Source: Pseudomonas asturiensis
GTDB taxonomy: Bacteria > Pseudomonadota > Gammaproteobacteria > Pseudomonadales > Pseudomonadaceae
Reading direction: 5' to 3'
DNA: 64,000 bases
NCBI RefSeq assembly: GCF_900143095.1
Contig: NZ_FRDA01000017.1
Span: 1-64,000 of the forward strand
Under the pieces are notes generated by a model. That model saw only the letters and a program-made list of their open reading frames with translations. It was not told the DNA's origin and made no database searches. Both the position numbers and the translations under genes were made by a program. Below are positions 17,313 through 24,875 of the stretch, piece by piece (the stretch's first letter is position 1; each line of letters starts with the position of its first letter).

Positions 17313-17852
17313 TCAGGCCTGACATCCACCCTTGTCATAACTCCCTTGCTCGGGAACGAAGGCCTTGGCGGCACCCGGCGGGGTGAGGATGTAGGCGCGC
17401 CGCCACGGCTGATCGTCGATCAGCTTCCAGCGATGGCCAGGTCCTGTGGTGTCCTGGGCGAGCAAGACTTCGCCTGGATGCAGCACGAAATTTTCCCCGC
17501 CGGTGGTAGAGAACTCCAGCGTGCCCGACAGGGTGATCACGTACTGCTCCTCAGGTGCCGGGTGCCAGTTGTAAGTGGAGTGAGCGGGGGTTTCGGAGAA
17601 GTGCAGGGCGTGGGTGTCGACCATTGCCGTTTGATCGAGGGTGCCCCGCACTACGTGGGTGAGGTTGTCCGCGCCGGTGCACAAGCGAAAGGCTTTGATG
17701 CCCTGGGTCGATACCGCCGCAGGAGCTGCTGCCGCGAAGGCTCCGCCGCCGAGAGGCAGCATGACCGTGGCAACAAGCAGCGCCCACGGAGCTGAGCGTC
17801 TGCGCGTTGAGCGAGGCGAGACCTTGGTCGTGTGAGAGGGGGTCAGTTGCAT
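17313..17852 (-). CDS. Exported cupin-domain protein
   Basis: 179 aa. The N-terminal signal has an RRR run before a hydrophobic stretch (RRRSAPWALLVATVMLPLGG), compatible with Sec or possibly Tat export. The cupin barrel is visible as YNWHPAPEEQYVITLSGTLEF (metal-ligand H, E) and the second motif HPGEVLLAQDTTGPGHRW. Small periplasmic cupins of this kind have no assigned reaction. It is convergent with the preceding CoA-transferase patch. The region 17853-18182 upstream holds an AT-rich tract near 17969-17987 likely to contain its promoter; I see nothing else there. Confidence 0.82.
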   Translation of the reverse strand: MQLTPSHTTKVSPRSTRRRSAPWALLVATVMLPLGGGAFAAAAPAAVSTQGIKAFRLCTGADNLTHVVRGTLDQTAMVDTHALHFSETPAHSTYNWHPAPEEQYVITLSGTLEFSTTGGENFVLHPGEVLLAQDTTGPGHRWKLIDDQPWRRAYILTPPGAAKAFVPEQGSYDKGGCQA

Positions 17853-18182
17853 AAGGCTTACCTGATATCGAGAAACGGCGTGCAGCCTCGGGCTTCAGTC
17901 GATGGCCGTGGCAGGTTTCGGGCCGCAATGCCCGCGCCGAGAATAGAACCACATCGCAGGGCGGTTAAAAATTATCTTTAATTTCATGTCGATACTCGTA
18001 CAAACCCTGTTTCAGACGGGCTGATGGTCAACGTCCAGCGGCACGATGGGGCATTGGGCAGGTGCGCGTCACGTGTCGAGCCTGTTGCCATCTGCATCGA
18101 CACGCTCGGATATGCAAGAGAATCGTCAACTGAACTGCAACTGAACAGCACTGTGTCAAAGCGGTAAAACCTTTGGATACCT

Positions 18183-18209
18183 GAACTTATCGCTGTTTTG
18201 ACTCTCTGA
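18183..18209 (+). promoter_or_regulatory. AlgU (sigma-22, sigma-E-like) promoter of the FKBP gene
   Basis: GAACTT (18183-18188), exactly 16 bases, then TCTGA (18205-18209). This is a full match to the AlgU/RpoE consensus GAACTT-N16/17-TCTGA. It places the transcription start near 18216 and gives a leader of about 77 bases to the FKBP ATG. E. coli fkpA is also under sigma-E, so the assignment makes biological sense. Confidence 0.88.
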
Positions 18210-18292
18210 TGCCGGTAGCCATTGATCGCGGCGGCCTGATAAGCTCGCGGCTTTACTCGTTTGCCCTTTTGGCGCATGAACAAGGAATTAGC

Positions 18293-19057
18293 ATGAAACA
18301 GCATCGGTTGGCAGCGGCGATTGCCCTGGTCGGTCTGGTACTCGCAGGTTGTGACAAACAAGCCAGCACTGTCGAGCTGAAAACTCCAGCACAAAAAGCG
18401 TCTTACGGCATCGGTCTGAACATGGGCAAAAGCCTGGCTCAAGAAGGCATGGACGATCTGGATTCCAAGGCTGTGGCCCTGGGTATTGAAGACGCTGTAG
18501 GCAAGAAAGACCAGAAACTCAAAGATGAAGAGCTGGTTGAAGCTTTCGCCGCGCTGCAGAAGCGTGCCGAAGAGCGTATGGCCAAGATGAGCGAAGAGTC
18601 GGCAGCGGCCGGCAAGAAGTTCCTGGAAGAAAATGGCAAGAAGGACGGCGTTGTAACCACCGCGTCGGGCCTGCAGTACCAGATCATCAAGAAAGCCGAT
18701 GGTCCGCAGCCAAAGCCGACGGATGTGGTCACTGTCCACTACGAAGGCAAACTGACTGACGGCAAGGTGTTCGACAGCTCCGTCGAGCGCGGCAGCCCGA
18801 TCGACCTGCCGGTTGGCGGTGTGATCCCAGGTTGGGTCGAAGGTCTGCAACTGATGCACGTGGGTGAGAAGATCAAACTCTTCATCCCGAGCGACCTGGC
18901 TTACGGCGCGCAGAGCCCGAGCCCGATGATCCCGGCCAACTCGGTTCTGGTCTTCGATCTGGAACTGCTCGGCATCAAGGATCCGGCAGCGGCGCCAGCA
19001 CCAGGTGCTGACGAAGATGACGCGGCTCCAGCGGCATCGGCTCCGGCCAAGAAGTAA
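18293..19057 (+). CDS. FKBP-type peptidyl-prolyl isomerase lipoprotein (FkpA/Mip-like)
   Basis: 254 aa. Lipoprotein signal MKQHRLAAAIALVGLVLAGC with the lipidated cysteine at C20. An N-terminal helical dimerisation domain (about 25-120, KASYGIGLNMGKSLAQEGMD) is followed by the FKBP domain (about 125-230: VTVHYEGKLTDGKVFDSS, GVIPGWVEGLQLM, LAYGA). The tail is rich in Ala, Pro, Asp and Lys. The organisation is that of Mip/FkpA, periplasmic chaperone-isomerases. AAGGAA before the ATG at 18293 sets the start. It is driven by an AlgU promoter and closed by the terminator at 19079, so it is probably an envelope-stress gene. Confidence 0.94.
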   Translation: MKQHRLAAAIALVGLVLAGCDKQASTVELKTPAQKASYGIGLNMGKSLAQEGMDDLDSKAVALGIEDAVGKKDQKLKDEELVEAFAALQKRAEERMAKMSEESAAAGKKFLEENGKKDGVVTTASGLQYQIIKKADGPQPKPTDVVTVHYEGKLTDGKVFDSSVERGSPIDLPVGGVIPGWVEGLQLMHVGEKIKLFIPSDLAYGAQSPSPMIPANSVLVFDLELLGIKDPAAAPAPGADEDDAAPAASAPAKK

Positions 19058-19078
19058 CGCAACACCTGGCTACTGAAA

Positions 19079-19106
19079 ACGCCCTGTCTCGACAGGGCGT
19101 TTTTGT
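19079..19106 (+). terminator. Terminator of the FKBP gene
   Basis: 9-bp stem acgccctgt / acagggcgt with tetraloop ctcg, followed by five T, 21 bases after the stop. Confidence 0.93.
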
Positions 19107-19420
19107 ATGCGGCGTATTTCCCGAACGCTTGGCGGTGTGCACAGTCCCACTATCATGGGGAGGGCGGTCGTATTGTCCGACAGTCCTTTATTGATGGCGG
19201 ATAGCCTCAACAAGGCTTCCAAGTCAACGAATTCATGGGTTTTTTTATGTGAGTAAAAAACGCCCGATTTAACCCCGGGCCCCTGATAGCGGGGGCTTCA
19301 GGGTAAAAACGGACGGCTGTTCACAAGGTTATCCACAACAAATGTGGATAACCTTGGCGCACGGCCCGACGGGTTCTTGAAACTGATGTGTATCGCCACC
19401 TTTTCTGAGCGGGAGTGAAC
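19107..19420. other. Intergenic region with several hairpins before ykvA-like gene
   Basis: No gene seen. It contains a short stem agcct/aggct (19203-19217) and, on the minus strand, GCCCG/CGGGC followed by six T (19255-19280) that looks like a weak terminator without an obvious upstream gene. It also contains the DnaA-box palindrome listed separately. An undescribed sRNA is possible but not demonstrable from sequence alone. Confidence 0.5.
19325..19355. repeat. Palindrome carrying two inverted consensus DnaA boxes
   Basis: A perfect 13-bp inverted repeat (19325-19337 and 19343-19355) with loop acaaa. Each arm contains the strict DnaA box TTATCCACA: 19329-19337 on the plus strand and 19343-19351 on the minus strand. 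It lies 65 bases upstream of the YkvA-like start, far from any dnaA/oriC gene set visible here. Confidence 0.85.
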
Positions 19421-19873
19421 ATGAAAGCACCGTGGAACCTGATTCGTTACTTGCCTGGAGCGCGTCGTCTCATTGCTGCGGGACGCCTCCCGGGACTTCT
19501 GTTCGCTGTGGCGCGCAAGGGCAACAGCGAAGGCAGTCGTCTGGGCAAGCTCAAAGACGACCTGCGTCTTCTCCAGGGGTTATGCCTGGCGTACTGGCGT
19601 GGCGAATACCGTGACATCAGCCCCAAGGCCATCTTGTCCATCGTTGCAGGCCTGATGTACTTCCTGAGCCCGCTGGACGCGATTCCGGACTGGATTCCCG
19701 GCCTGGGCATGTTCGATGACATCGCGGTGCTGGCCTGGGTGATGAAACACCTGACCGACGAACTCGACGCTTTCCGCGCCTGGCGTGATCAGCAGCCGCC
19801 CGAAAAACTGATCGTGGTCGAGCGATTGCCTGAAACCCAGGCATTACTGGAGAAAGAGAAACGCATTGATTGA
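19421..19873 (+). CDS. YkvA family (DUF1232) membrane protein
   Basis: 150 aa. The DUF1232 core reads ISPKAILSIVAGLMYFLSPLDAIPDWIPGLGMFDDIAVL (about residues 66-105), with the PLDAIPDxIPxxGxxDD motif that defines the family and one or two membrane-spanning stretches. The ATG at 19421 has GGAG five bases upstream; an in-frame GTG two codons earlier is less likely. The function of YkvA proteins is unknown; they are small helical membrane proteins. No operon partner is evident: the next gene starts about 100 bases later. Confidence 0.88.
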   Translation: MKAPWNLIRYLPGARRLIAAGRLPGLLFAVARKGNSEGSRLGKLKDDLRLLQGLCLAYWRGEYRDISPKAILSIVAGLMYFLSPLDAIPDWIPGLGMFDDIAVLAWVMKHLTDELDAFRAWRDQQPPEKLIVVERLPETQALLEKEKRID

Positions 19874-19971
19874 GTGAAGCGTTTGAGCACAAGTGATGGT
19901 CTTGCGCTGTTAAGATGCCACCTAAGGAGCAAACCTGTCCGAAATGTGGCGTTTTCCTGCAAGGGGAGTCT

Positions 19972-20307
19972 ATGGATCTTCAAGTGATATCTCGTGATGG
20001 CGAGCCGGAATATGCGGTGCTTCCCTGGGCTCAGTATCAAGCGCTGCTAAAAGCCGCCGGCCTGGCTGAAAAGCCTCGCTCGCCAGTGGATCAGCCGAGA
20101 CTTGAAGTTGCCGACCATCCAGCTTTCGACCAGTTGGGTGCTCTACGCGATGCCAAGGGCCTGGACGTCTCGACACTGGCGCGCGCCGTGGGGATCAGTC
20201 CGTCCTACCTTGAATTGATCGAAAGCGGCACCCGTGAGCCCGATGCTGCCATCAAGCGTAGCCTGGCATGGGAGCTGGGTGTTCCAGGCTGGCGGGGTGA
20301 GTCATGA
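19972..20307 (+). CDS. XRE-family helix-turn-helix protein
   Basis: 111 aa from the ATG at 19972, preceded by GGGGAG. Residues about 1-30 (MDLQVISRDGEPEYAVLPWAQY) resemble the N-terminal extension of short antitoxin-like regulators. Residues about 50-105 form an HTH (LGALRDAKGLDVSTLARAVGISPSYLELIESG) of the Cro/CI type. Its stop overlaps the start of the next gene by four bases (ATGA), so the two are translationally coupled. A longer reading from 19915 would add CPKCG, but the internal start has the better ribosome site. It may be an autoregulator or the DNA-binding half of a two-gene module. Confidence 0.82.
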   Translation: MDLQVISRDGEPEYAVLPWAQYQALLKAAGLAEKPRSPVDQPRLEVADHPAFDQLGALRDAKGLDVSTLARAVGISPSYLELIESGTREPDAAIKRSLAWELGVPGWRGES

Positions 20308-20687
20308 GCGTGCGCATCAGCCGTCAGCATTGGGACGGGTTGTTGAACGAGCTCGATCATGCGTGTCGCCAGCGTCATTTGGTGACCTACCGCGCCTTGC
20401 TGGAGCGCCTGCAACTCCCCAGTCCGGCGATGCAGACGCTGACCGCAGCGCTTGAGCATCTGGCGGCAATGGATGCCCGTGCCGAACGGCCACTGCGCAG
20501 TTCGCTGGTGATCAGCCAGGGTGCAAGTCGTCTGCCACGCCCCGGCTTCTTTGAATGTGTCGAACGCCTTGGGCGCTTTTCCGGACCTTCAGATGGTGTA
20601 GCGGCCGCGTCCTGGCACGCAGCCGAGGTGGTGCGCGTGTTCGAGTACAGCTACCCAGACGTCGAAGCCCAGACGGGCAGCGCGTGA
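20304..20687 (+). CDS. Conserved Pseudomonas hypothetical protein coupled to the XRE gene
   Basis: 127 aa, starting inside the stop of the HTH gene (ATGA). No domain is recognised with confidence. The sequence begins MSVRISRQHWDGLLNELDHA and is helical, with an alternating charged pattern in the first 60 residues, followed by SSLVISQGASRLPRPGFFECVERLGRF. It has no signal peptide or membrane segment, so it is probably cytoplasmic. From memory, a comparable pair occurs at the same place in other pseudomonads, which argues for a real, conserved unit. A perfect hairpin cgggacgc/gcgtcccg follows at 20697-20715. Confidence 0.75.
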   Translation: MSVRISRQHWDGLLNELDHACRQRHLVTYRALLERLQLPSPAMQTLTAALEHLAAMDARAERPLRSSLVISQGASRLPRPGFFECVERLGRFSGPSDGVAAASWHAAEVVRVFEYSYPDVEAQTGSA

Positions 20688-20762
20688 TGTGCCAAACGGG
20701 ACGCTTTGCGTCCCGGGGACCAGGCCCCGCACCCGCGTCATCAACGATTCGCGCTGTCTCCC

Positions 20763-22541
20763 TTACGCTTCCACCAGCAAGTCCAGTCGCGACGAGTCGA
20801 TGACATGAATGCTGGCGCCCGCCACATCCTTGGCGAAATGTTTGGCTTGTGAGGCAAGGTCGGCCAACTGGCTGGCGTTGACGTGTACGCAGTTCTCTTC
20901 GCGCAAATGCACCACGCCGATCGACAGTGACAGCAAAGGAAACTCCTGACGCTGCCCTTGGCGATTAAGCGCTACAAAGCAACCGGACTCCAGATGCTCG
21001 GCCCGGTAGAAGCGACGGCACTGGTTCTGGAAGTCCTCCAGCAGGTGGTGCAGGCGTTTCTCCCAGTCTTCGAAGCCCAGCACCATCAGAAAATCATCCC
21101 CGCCGATGTGCCCGACGAAGTCCCGGCTCGGGTCGACGCGATCATTCAGGCACTGCGCCAGGCACAGCAGCACTTCATCGCCGCGCGCGTATCCGTAGAT
21201 GTCGTTGAAAGGCTTGAAGCTGTCGATGTCCACGTAACAGATGATCGATTCGCGGGATTGCTGGATCAGGCGCGTCAGGCATTGCTGAATCGGCACATTG
21301 CCGGGCAGCAGGGTCAGCGGATTGGCATAGCGCGCCTGCTGGATCTTCATTTCGGTGATCAGCTTGAGCACGTCGATCACCCGGCCCAGCCCGATATAGG
21401 CACCATTGGAGGTGATGATGAAGTCTTCTTCGATCCGTTGACGGGCGCGGCTGGTGAGCAGGCGGCTGACCTGTTGCAGCGACTGGCTGACCTCCACGGC
21501 CAGAAAGTCATCGCTCATCAGGCGGCTGATCGGCTTGCGGGCGAACAGCTCGGTGCCAAACGGCTTGAGCAGCGCCTCCGAGAGCGAATGGCGATGGACG
21601 ATGCCGCAAGGCCGGCCTTCGTCATCCAGCACGGCCAGCGAGTTGAGGTTGGCTTGCTTGCGAAACGCTTCCAGCACGTCGGCGGTCGGTGTGGACTGGC
21701 TGACGGATGGCTGCGGGCTCAGCAGCGCGGAAAGGTCGGACGCTTCCTCGTTCAACGTCTGCGCAGGTGCGTCGGCCTTGGGCAGCATGGCGCGGGTATC
21801 GCGCGGCGGGCGCTCTTGCGGACGAGCCAGCAGATAGCCCTGTACCAGGTCCACGCCCATGTCAGTCAGCGCCGACAGCTCCTCGGGCAGCTCGATGCCC
21901 TCGGCAATCACGATGGCTCTTGAGGCCTTGGCCATTTGCAGCATGGAGCCGACGAACTCACGCTTCACCGCATCCTGATGAATGCCGTCGATGAAGTGTC
22001 GATCGATCTTCACGTAATCCGGCCGCAGCTCCGACCACAGGCGCAGGCTGGAATAACCCGCGCCCAGATCGTCCAGCGCAATGGAAAATCCCATGTCCCG
22101 GTAGTGATGGAGCGCGTTGTACAACAGATCAAAGTCGTCGGTCGGCATTTGCTCGGTCAGCTCGATCACCACGTCCTTGGGCGCAATGCCGTAGCGACGC
22201 AGCATCTCAAGGGTACGCCCGGGCGGGTGAGAGGTTTCGAGCAATGATTCCGGGGACACGTTGAGGAACAGCTTGCCGGGCAGCTTTTGCTGGCTGAAAC
22301 GACGACACGCACTTTCGCGGCAACTCAGTTCCAGCTCGCTCAGGCGACCTGCCTGGCGCGCGATGGCGAACAGATTCAGCGGGGAGTGCAACGGACTGTT
22401 GGACGGGCCGCGGGTCAAGGCCTCATAGCCCAGAATGCTGCGTTGCGACAGCGAGATGATGGGCTGAAACAGGCTGTGCAATTCGCTACGAGCCAGAATG
22501 GAACTCAATGCGCCCAGCTGTTCGGTCACGGTCATGATCAT
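20763..22541 (-). CDS. Cyclic-di-GMP protein: EAL, CBS pair and degenerate GGDEF
   Basis: 592 aa. EAL phosphodiesterase domain at about 20-245 with motif E40-A41-L42 and the further catalytic set N94, E127, D157-D158, K178, E214 and Q234 all present, so hydrolysis of c-di-GMP is expected. A CBS-pair region (about 275-395) follows, then a diguanylate-cyclase-like domain (about 400-585) whose active loop reads GGDDF at 480-484. The CBS pair probably senses an adenine nucleotide. The gene corresponds by architecture and position to PA3258 of P. aeruginosa (memory). Two in-frame ATGs (22541, 22535) are possible; neither has a strong ribosome site. Confidence 0.92.
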   Translation of the reverse strand: MIMTVTEQLGALSSILARSELHSLFQPIISLSQRSILGYEALTRGPSNSPLHSPLNLFAIARQAGRLSELELSCRESACRRFSQQKLPGKLFLNVSPESLLETSHPPGRTLEMLRRYGIAPKDVVIELTEQMPTDDFDLLYNALHHYRDMGFSIALDDLGAGYSSLRLWSELRPDYVKIDRHFIDGIHQDAVKREFVGSMLQMAKASRAIVIAEGIELPEELSALTDMGVDLVQGYLLARPQERPPRDTRAMLPKADAPAQTLNEEASDLSALLSPQPSVSQSTPTADVLEAFRKQANLNSLAVLDDEGRPCGIVHRHSLSEALLKPFGTELFARKPISRLMSDDFLAVEVSQSLQQVSRLLTSRARQRIEEDFIITSNGAYIGLGRVIDVLKLITEMKIQQARYANPLTLLPGNVPIQQCLTRLIQQSRESIICYVDIDSFKPFNDIYGYARGDEVLLCLAQCLNDRVDPSRDFVGHIGGDDFLMVLGFEDWEKRLHHLLEDFQNQCRRFYRAEHLESGCFVALNRQGQRQEFPLLSLSIGVVHLREENCVHVNASQLADLASQAKHFAKDVAGASIHVIDSSRLDLLVEA

Positions 22542-22553
22542 CTCGATGGCAAT

Positions 22554-22584
22554 AAAAAGGGCTGAACGCCTTCACGTTCAGCCC
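22554..22584 (-). terminator. Terminator of prc
   Basis: Perfect 10-bp stem gggctgaacg / cgttcagccc (22559-22568 and 22575-22584), loop of six, then five T in the minus direction. It separates prc from the EAL gene downstream. Confidence 0.94.
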
Positions 22585-22656
22585 GTTATTTCACGACAGC
22601 TTCATGACTGTTTGATGACCGTTGCTGCTAATTGGCCATCAAACGCCATACGCCGC

Positions 22657-24738
22657 CTATTTCTTTGCAACGGAAGCACTGAGGCCCAGATAGTCGATCA
22701 GAATGCGACCGGTTTCGGACAGGTACGCATCGTCTTCCGGCTTGGTCTTTTCGTCTTCGACCGGCAGAGCGTCTTCGTCCTCTTTCTTCAGTTCCTTGAG
22801 CGGTTCTTCACCCTTGGCCTTGCGGCGGGTGTTTTCCAGTGCCAGCTGCTTGCTTTCGATGGACGCATGTTCAGCGCGGCGATCAGCTTCATTGAGGCTG
22901 ACGGTCTTCTCGTTCATGAGTTTCTTGGCCAGCGCCAGGCGATCCTCGATGAACACGAACTCGGCATCCTTGGCGGAGCGCGCCTCATGACGGGCCTGGA
23001 GTTGGGCCAGGAATGGCTTGAACGGGTCGATGGCTGGCTTGATCGCCGGTTTGATGCTGTCCCACGGCATGGCCTCGGGCAGGGCGCTCTCGCCGATTTC
23101 CTTGGTGTCGATCAGCGACGGGTAGGTGATGTCCGGCACCACGCCCTGATGCTGGGTGCTCTGTCCGGAAACCCGGTAGAACTTGGCCAGGGTCAGCTTC
23201 AGCTCGCCATGGTTCAGCGGCTGAATGGTCTGTACGGTGCCCTTGCCGAACGTCTGTCCGCCGATGACCAGTGCACGGTGGTAATCCTGCATGGCGCCCG
23301 CGAAAATCTCGGAGGCCGACGCAGACAGGCGGTTCACCAGCAGCGCCATCGGGCCTTTGTAGAACGCGCCTTTGGCCTCGTCTTCCAGAACATCGACCTT
23401 GCCGTCCGCGTTACGCACCAGCACGGTAGGGCCGCGGTCAATGAACAGACTGGTCAGCTCGGTGGCTTCCTGCAGCGAACCACCGCCGTTGTTGCGCAGA
23501 TCCAGCACCACGCCGTCGACCTTCTCGGCCTGCAGCTCGGTCAGCAGTTTCTTCACGTCACGGGTAGTGCTCTTGTACTCGGGATCGCCGGCACGATAGG
23601 CCTTGAAGTCCAGGTAGAAGGCGGGGATATCGATGACGCCCAGCTTGTAATCCTTGCCATCCTGATTCAAGTGCAGGATCGACTTCTTCGCAGCCTGTTC
23701 TTCCAGCTTCACCGCTTCACGGGTGATGGCCACGATCTTGGTGGTCTGATCATTCGGCGCATTGCTGGCCGGGATGATTTCCAGACGCACCACCGAGCCT
23801 TTCGGGCCGCGGATCAGCTTGACCACTTCATCCAGACGCCAGCCGATGACATCGACCATTTCCTTGTCGCCCTGGGCAACCGCAACGATCTTGTCGGCTG
23901 GAGCGACCTGCTTGGTCTTGGCCGCAGGACCTGCCGGCACCAGGCGCACGATCTTCACGTTGTCGTTGTCGCTTTGCAACACGGCGCCGATGCCTTCCAG
24001 CGAGAGGCTCATGTTGATGTCGAAGTTTTCCGCGCTGTCGGGCGACAGGTAGTTGGTGTGCGGATCGTAGGACATGGCGAACGTGTTGATGTACGCCTGG
24101 AAGATATCTTCAGCGCGGGTCTGGCCCAGACGAGCCAGTTGATTCTTGTAGCGCTTGGTAAGGGTTTCCTGGATCTTCGCCGGGTCCTTGCCTGCAATTT
24201 TCAGACGCAGGACTTCGTCCTTGACGCGTTTGCGCCACAGTTCGTCGAGCTCGGCGGTGTCCTTGGGCCATGCGGCGTCCTTGCGGTCCACCAGCAGGGT
24301 TTCCTTGGTGTTGAGGTCGATCTTGTCGACGCCCTTGGCCAGTTCTGCAAGCGCAAAGTCCAGACGCGCCTTGATGCGGTCCAGGTAGCGCTTGTAAATA
24401 GTGAACCCTGGGTTCAGGTCGCCACTCTTAAGGAAGTCGTCGAACTGGAACTGCCACTTGTCGAACTCGGCAATGTCGCTGGCCATGAAGTAGCTGCGCG
24501 ACGGGTCCAGTTGCTTGATGTAGCTCTGATAGATGATTGCCGAACGCTTGTCGTCTAAAGGCGGCTTGCTGTAGTGATGGCGCTTGAGCAACTCGACTAC
24601 ATTGAGGCTGGCAACCACTTCGTCGCGGTCCGGCTGAAGATTATCCCAGCTGTTGGCGGCAAAAGTGCTGGCTGACATCGGCAAGACGCTGAGGCCGACA
24701 AACAGGGCGAGGGCGGAGCTTGGGAATAGTTGCTTCAT
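22657..24738 (-). CDS. prc: C-terminal processing (tail-specific) protease Prc
   Basis: 693 aa from the ATG at 24738. A signal sequence (KQLFPSSALALFVGLSVLPMSASTFA) leads to a periplasmic enzyme. The order is an N-terminal TSP domain, a PDZ domain around MSLSLEGIGAVLQSDN, then the S41 protease domain with catalytic Ser in SASASEIFAGAMQD and Lys in FGKGTVQ, and a long charged C-terminal region. It cleaves proteins from their C-terminus. In P. aeruginosa, Prc/AlgO contributes to MucA degradation and AlgU activation. An ATG at 24771 would add 11 residues; neither start has a clear ribosome site. It is monocistronic and ends at the strong terminator 22554-22584. Confidence 0.95.
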   Translation of the reverse strand: MKQLFPSSALALFVGLSVLPMSASTFAANSWDNLQPDRDEVVASLNVVELLKRHHYSKPPLDDKRSAIIYQSYIKQLDPSRSYFMASDIAEFDKWQFQFDDFLKSGDLNPGFTIYKRYLDRIKARLDFALAELAKGVDKIDLNTKETLLVDRKDAAWPKDTAELDELWRKRVKDEVLRLKIAGKDPAKIQETLTKRYKNQLARLGQTRAEDIFQAYINTFAMSYDPHTNYLSPDSAENFDINMSLSLEGIGAVLQSDNDNVKIVRLVPAGPAAKTKQVAPADKIVAVAQGDKEMVDVIGWRLDEVVKLIRGPKGSVVRLEIIPASNAPNDQTTKIVAITREAVKLEEQAAKKSILHLNQDGKDYKLGVIDIPAFYLDFKAYRAGDPEYKSTTRDVKKLLTELQAEKVDGVVLDLRNNGGGSLQEATELTSLFIDRGPTVLVRNADGKVDVLEDEAKGAFYKGPMALLVNRLSASASEIFAGAMQDYHRALVIGGQTFGKGTVQTIQPLNHGELKLTLAKFYRVSGQSTQHQGVVPDITYPSLIDTKEIGESALPEAMPWDSIKPAIKPAIDPFKPFLAQLQARHEARSAKDAEFVFIEDRLALAKKLMNEKTVSLNEADRRAEHASIESKQLALENTRRKAKGEEPLKELKKEDEDALPVEDEKTKPEDDAYLSETGRILIDYLGLSASVAKK

Positions 24739-24875
24739 GCTGATTCGACGCGAGGACAATTGATAACGCATATTAGGCCGTCTTTGAGGTCGCCGGTTCC
24801 TTTGGACCCGGCCGCATAATGCAAAAGCCCGGGCAAACAGCCACGGGCTCAGTCTGGACTCACTATGGAGGCACT

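Noticed and set aside
19107..19260. Possible Rsm-type sRNA with GGA motifs on the minus strand
   Set aside because: GGA triplets are few and not in hairpin loops, no GacA box is present and the promoter side is undefined.
19915..19971. Upstream start for the XRE protein adding a CPKCG zinc-like motif
   Set aside because: A single CxxC is not a zinc finger, and the ATG at 19972 has the stronger GGGGAG site at proper spacing.
22498..24558. Very long open frame on the strand opposite prc
   Set aside because: Typical antisense shadow of a GC-rich gene; no ribosome site or recognisable domain, while prc on the other strand has intact catalytic motifs.
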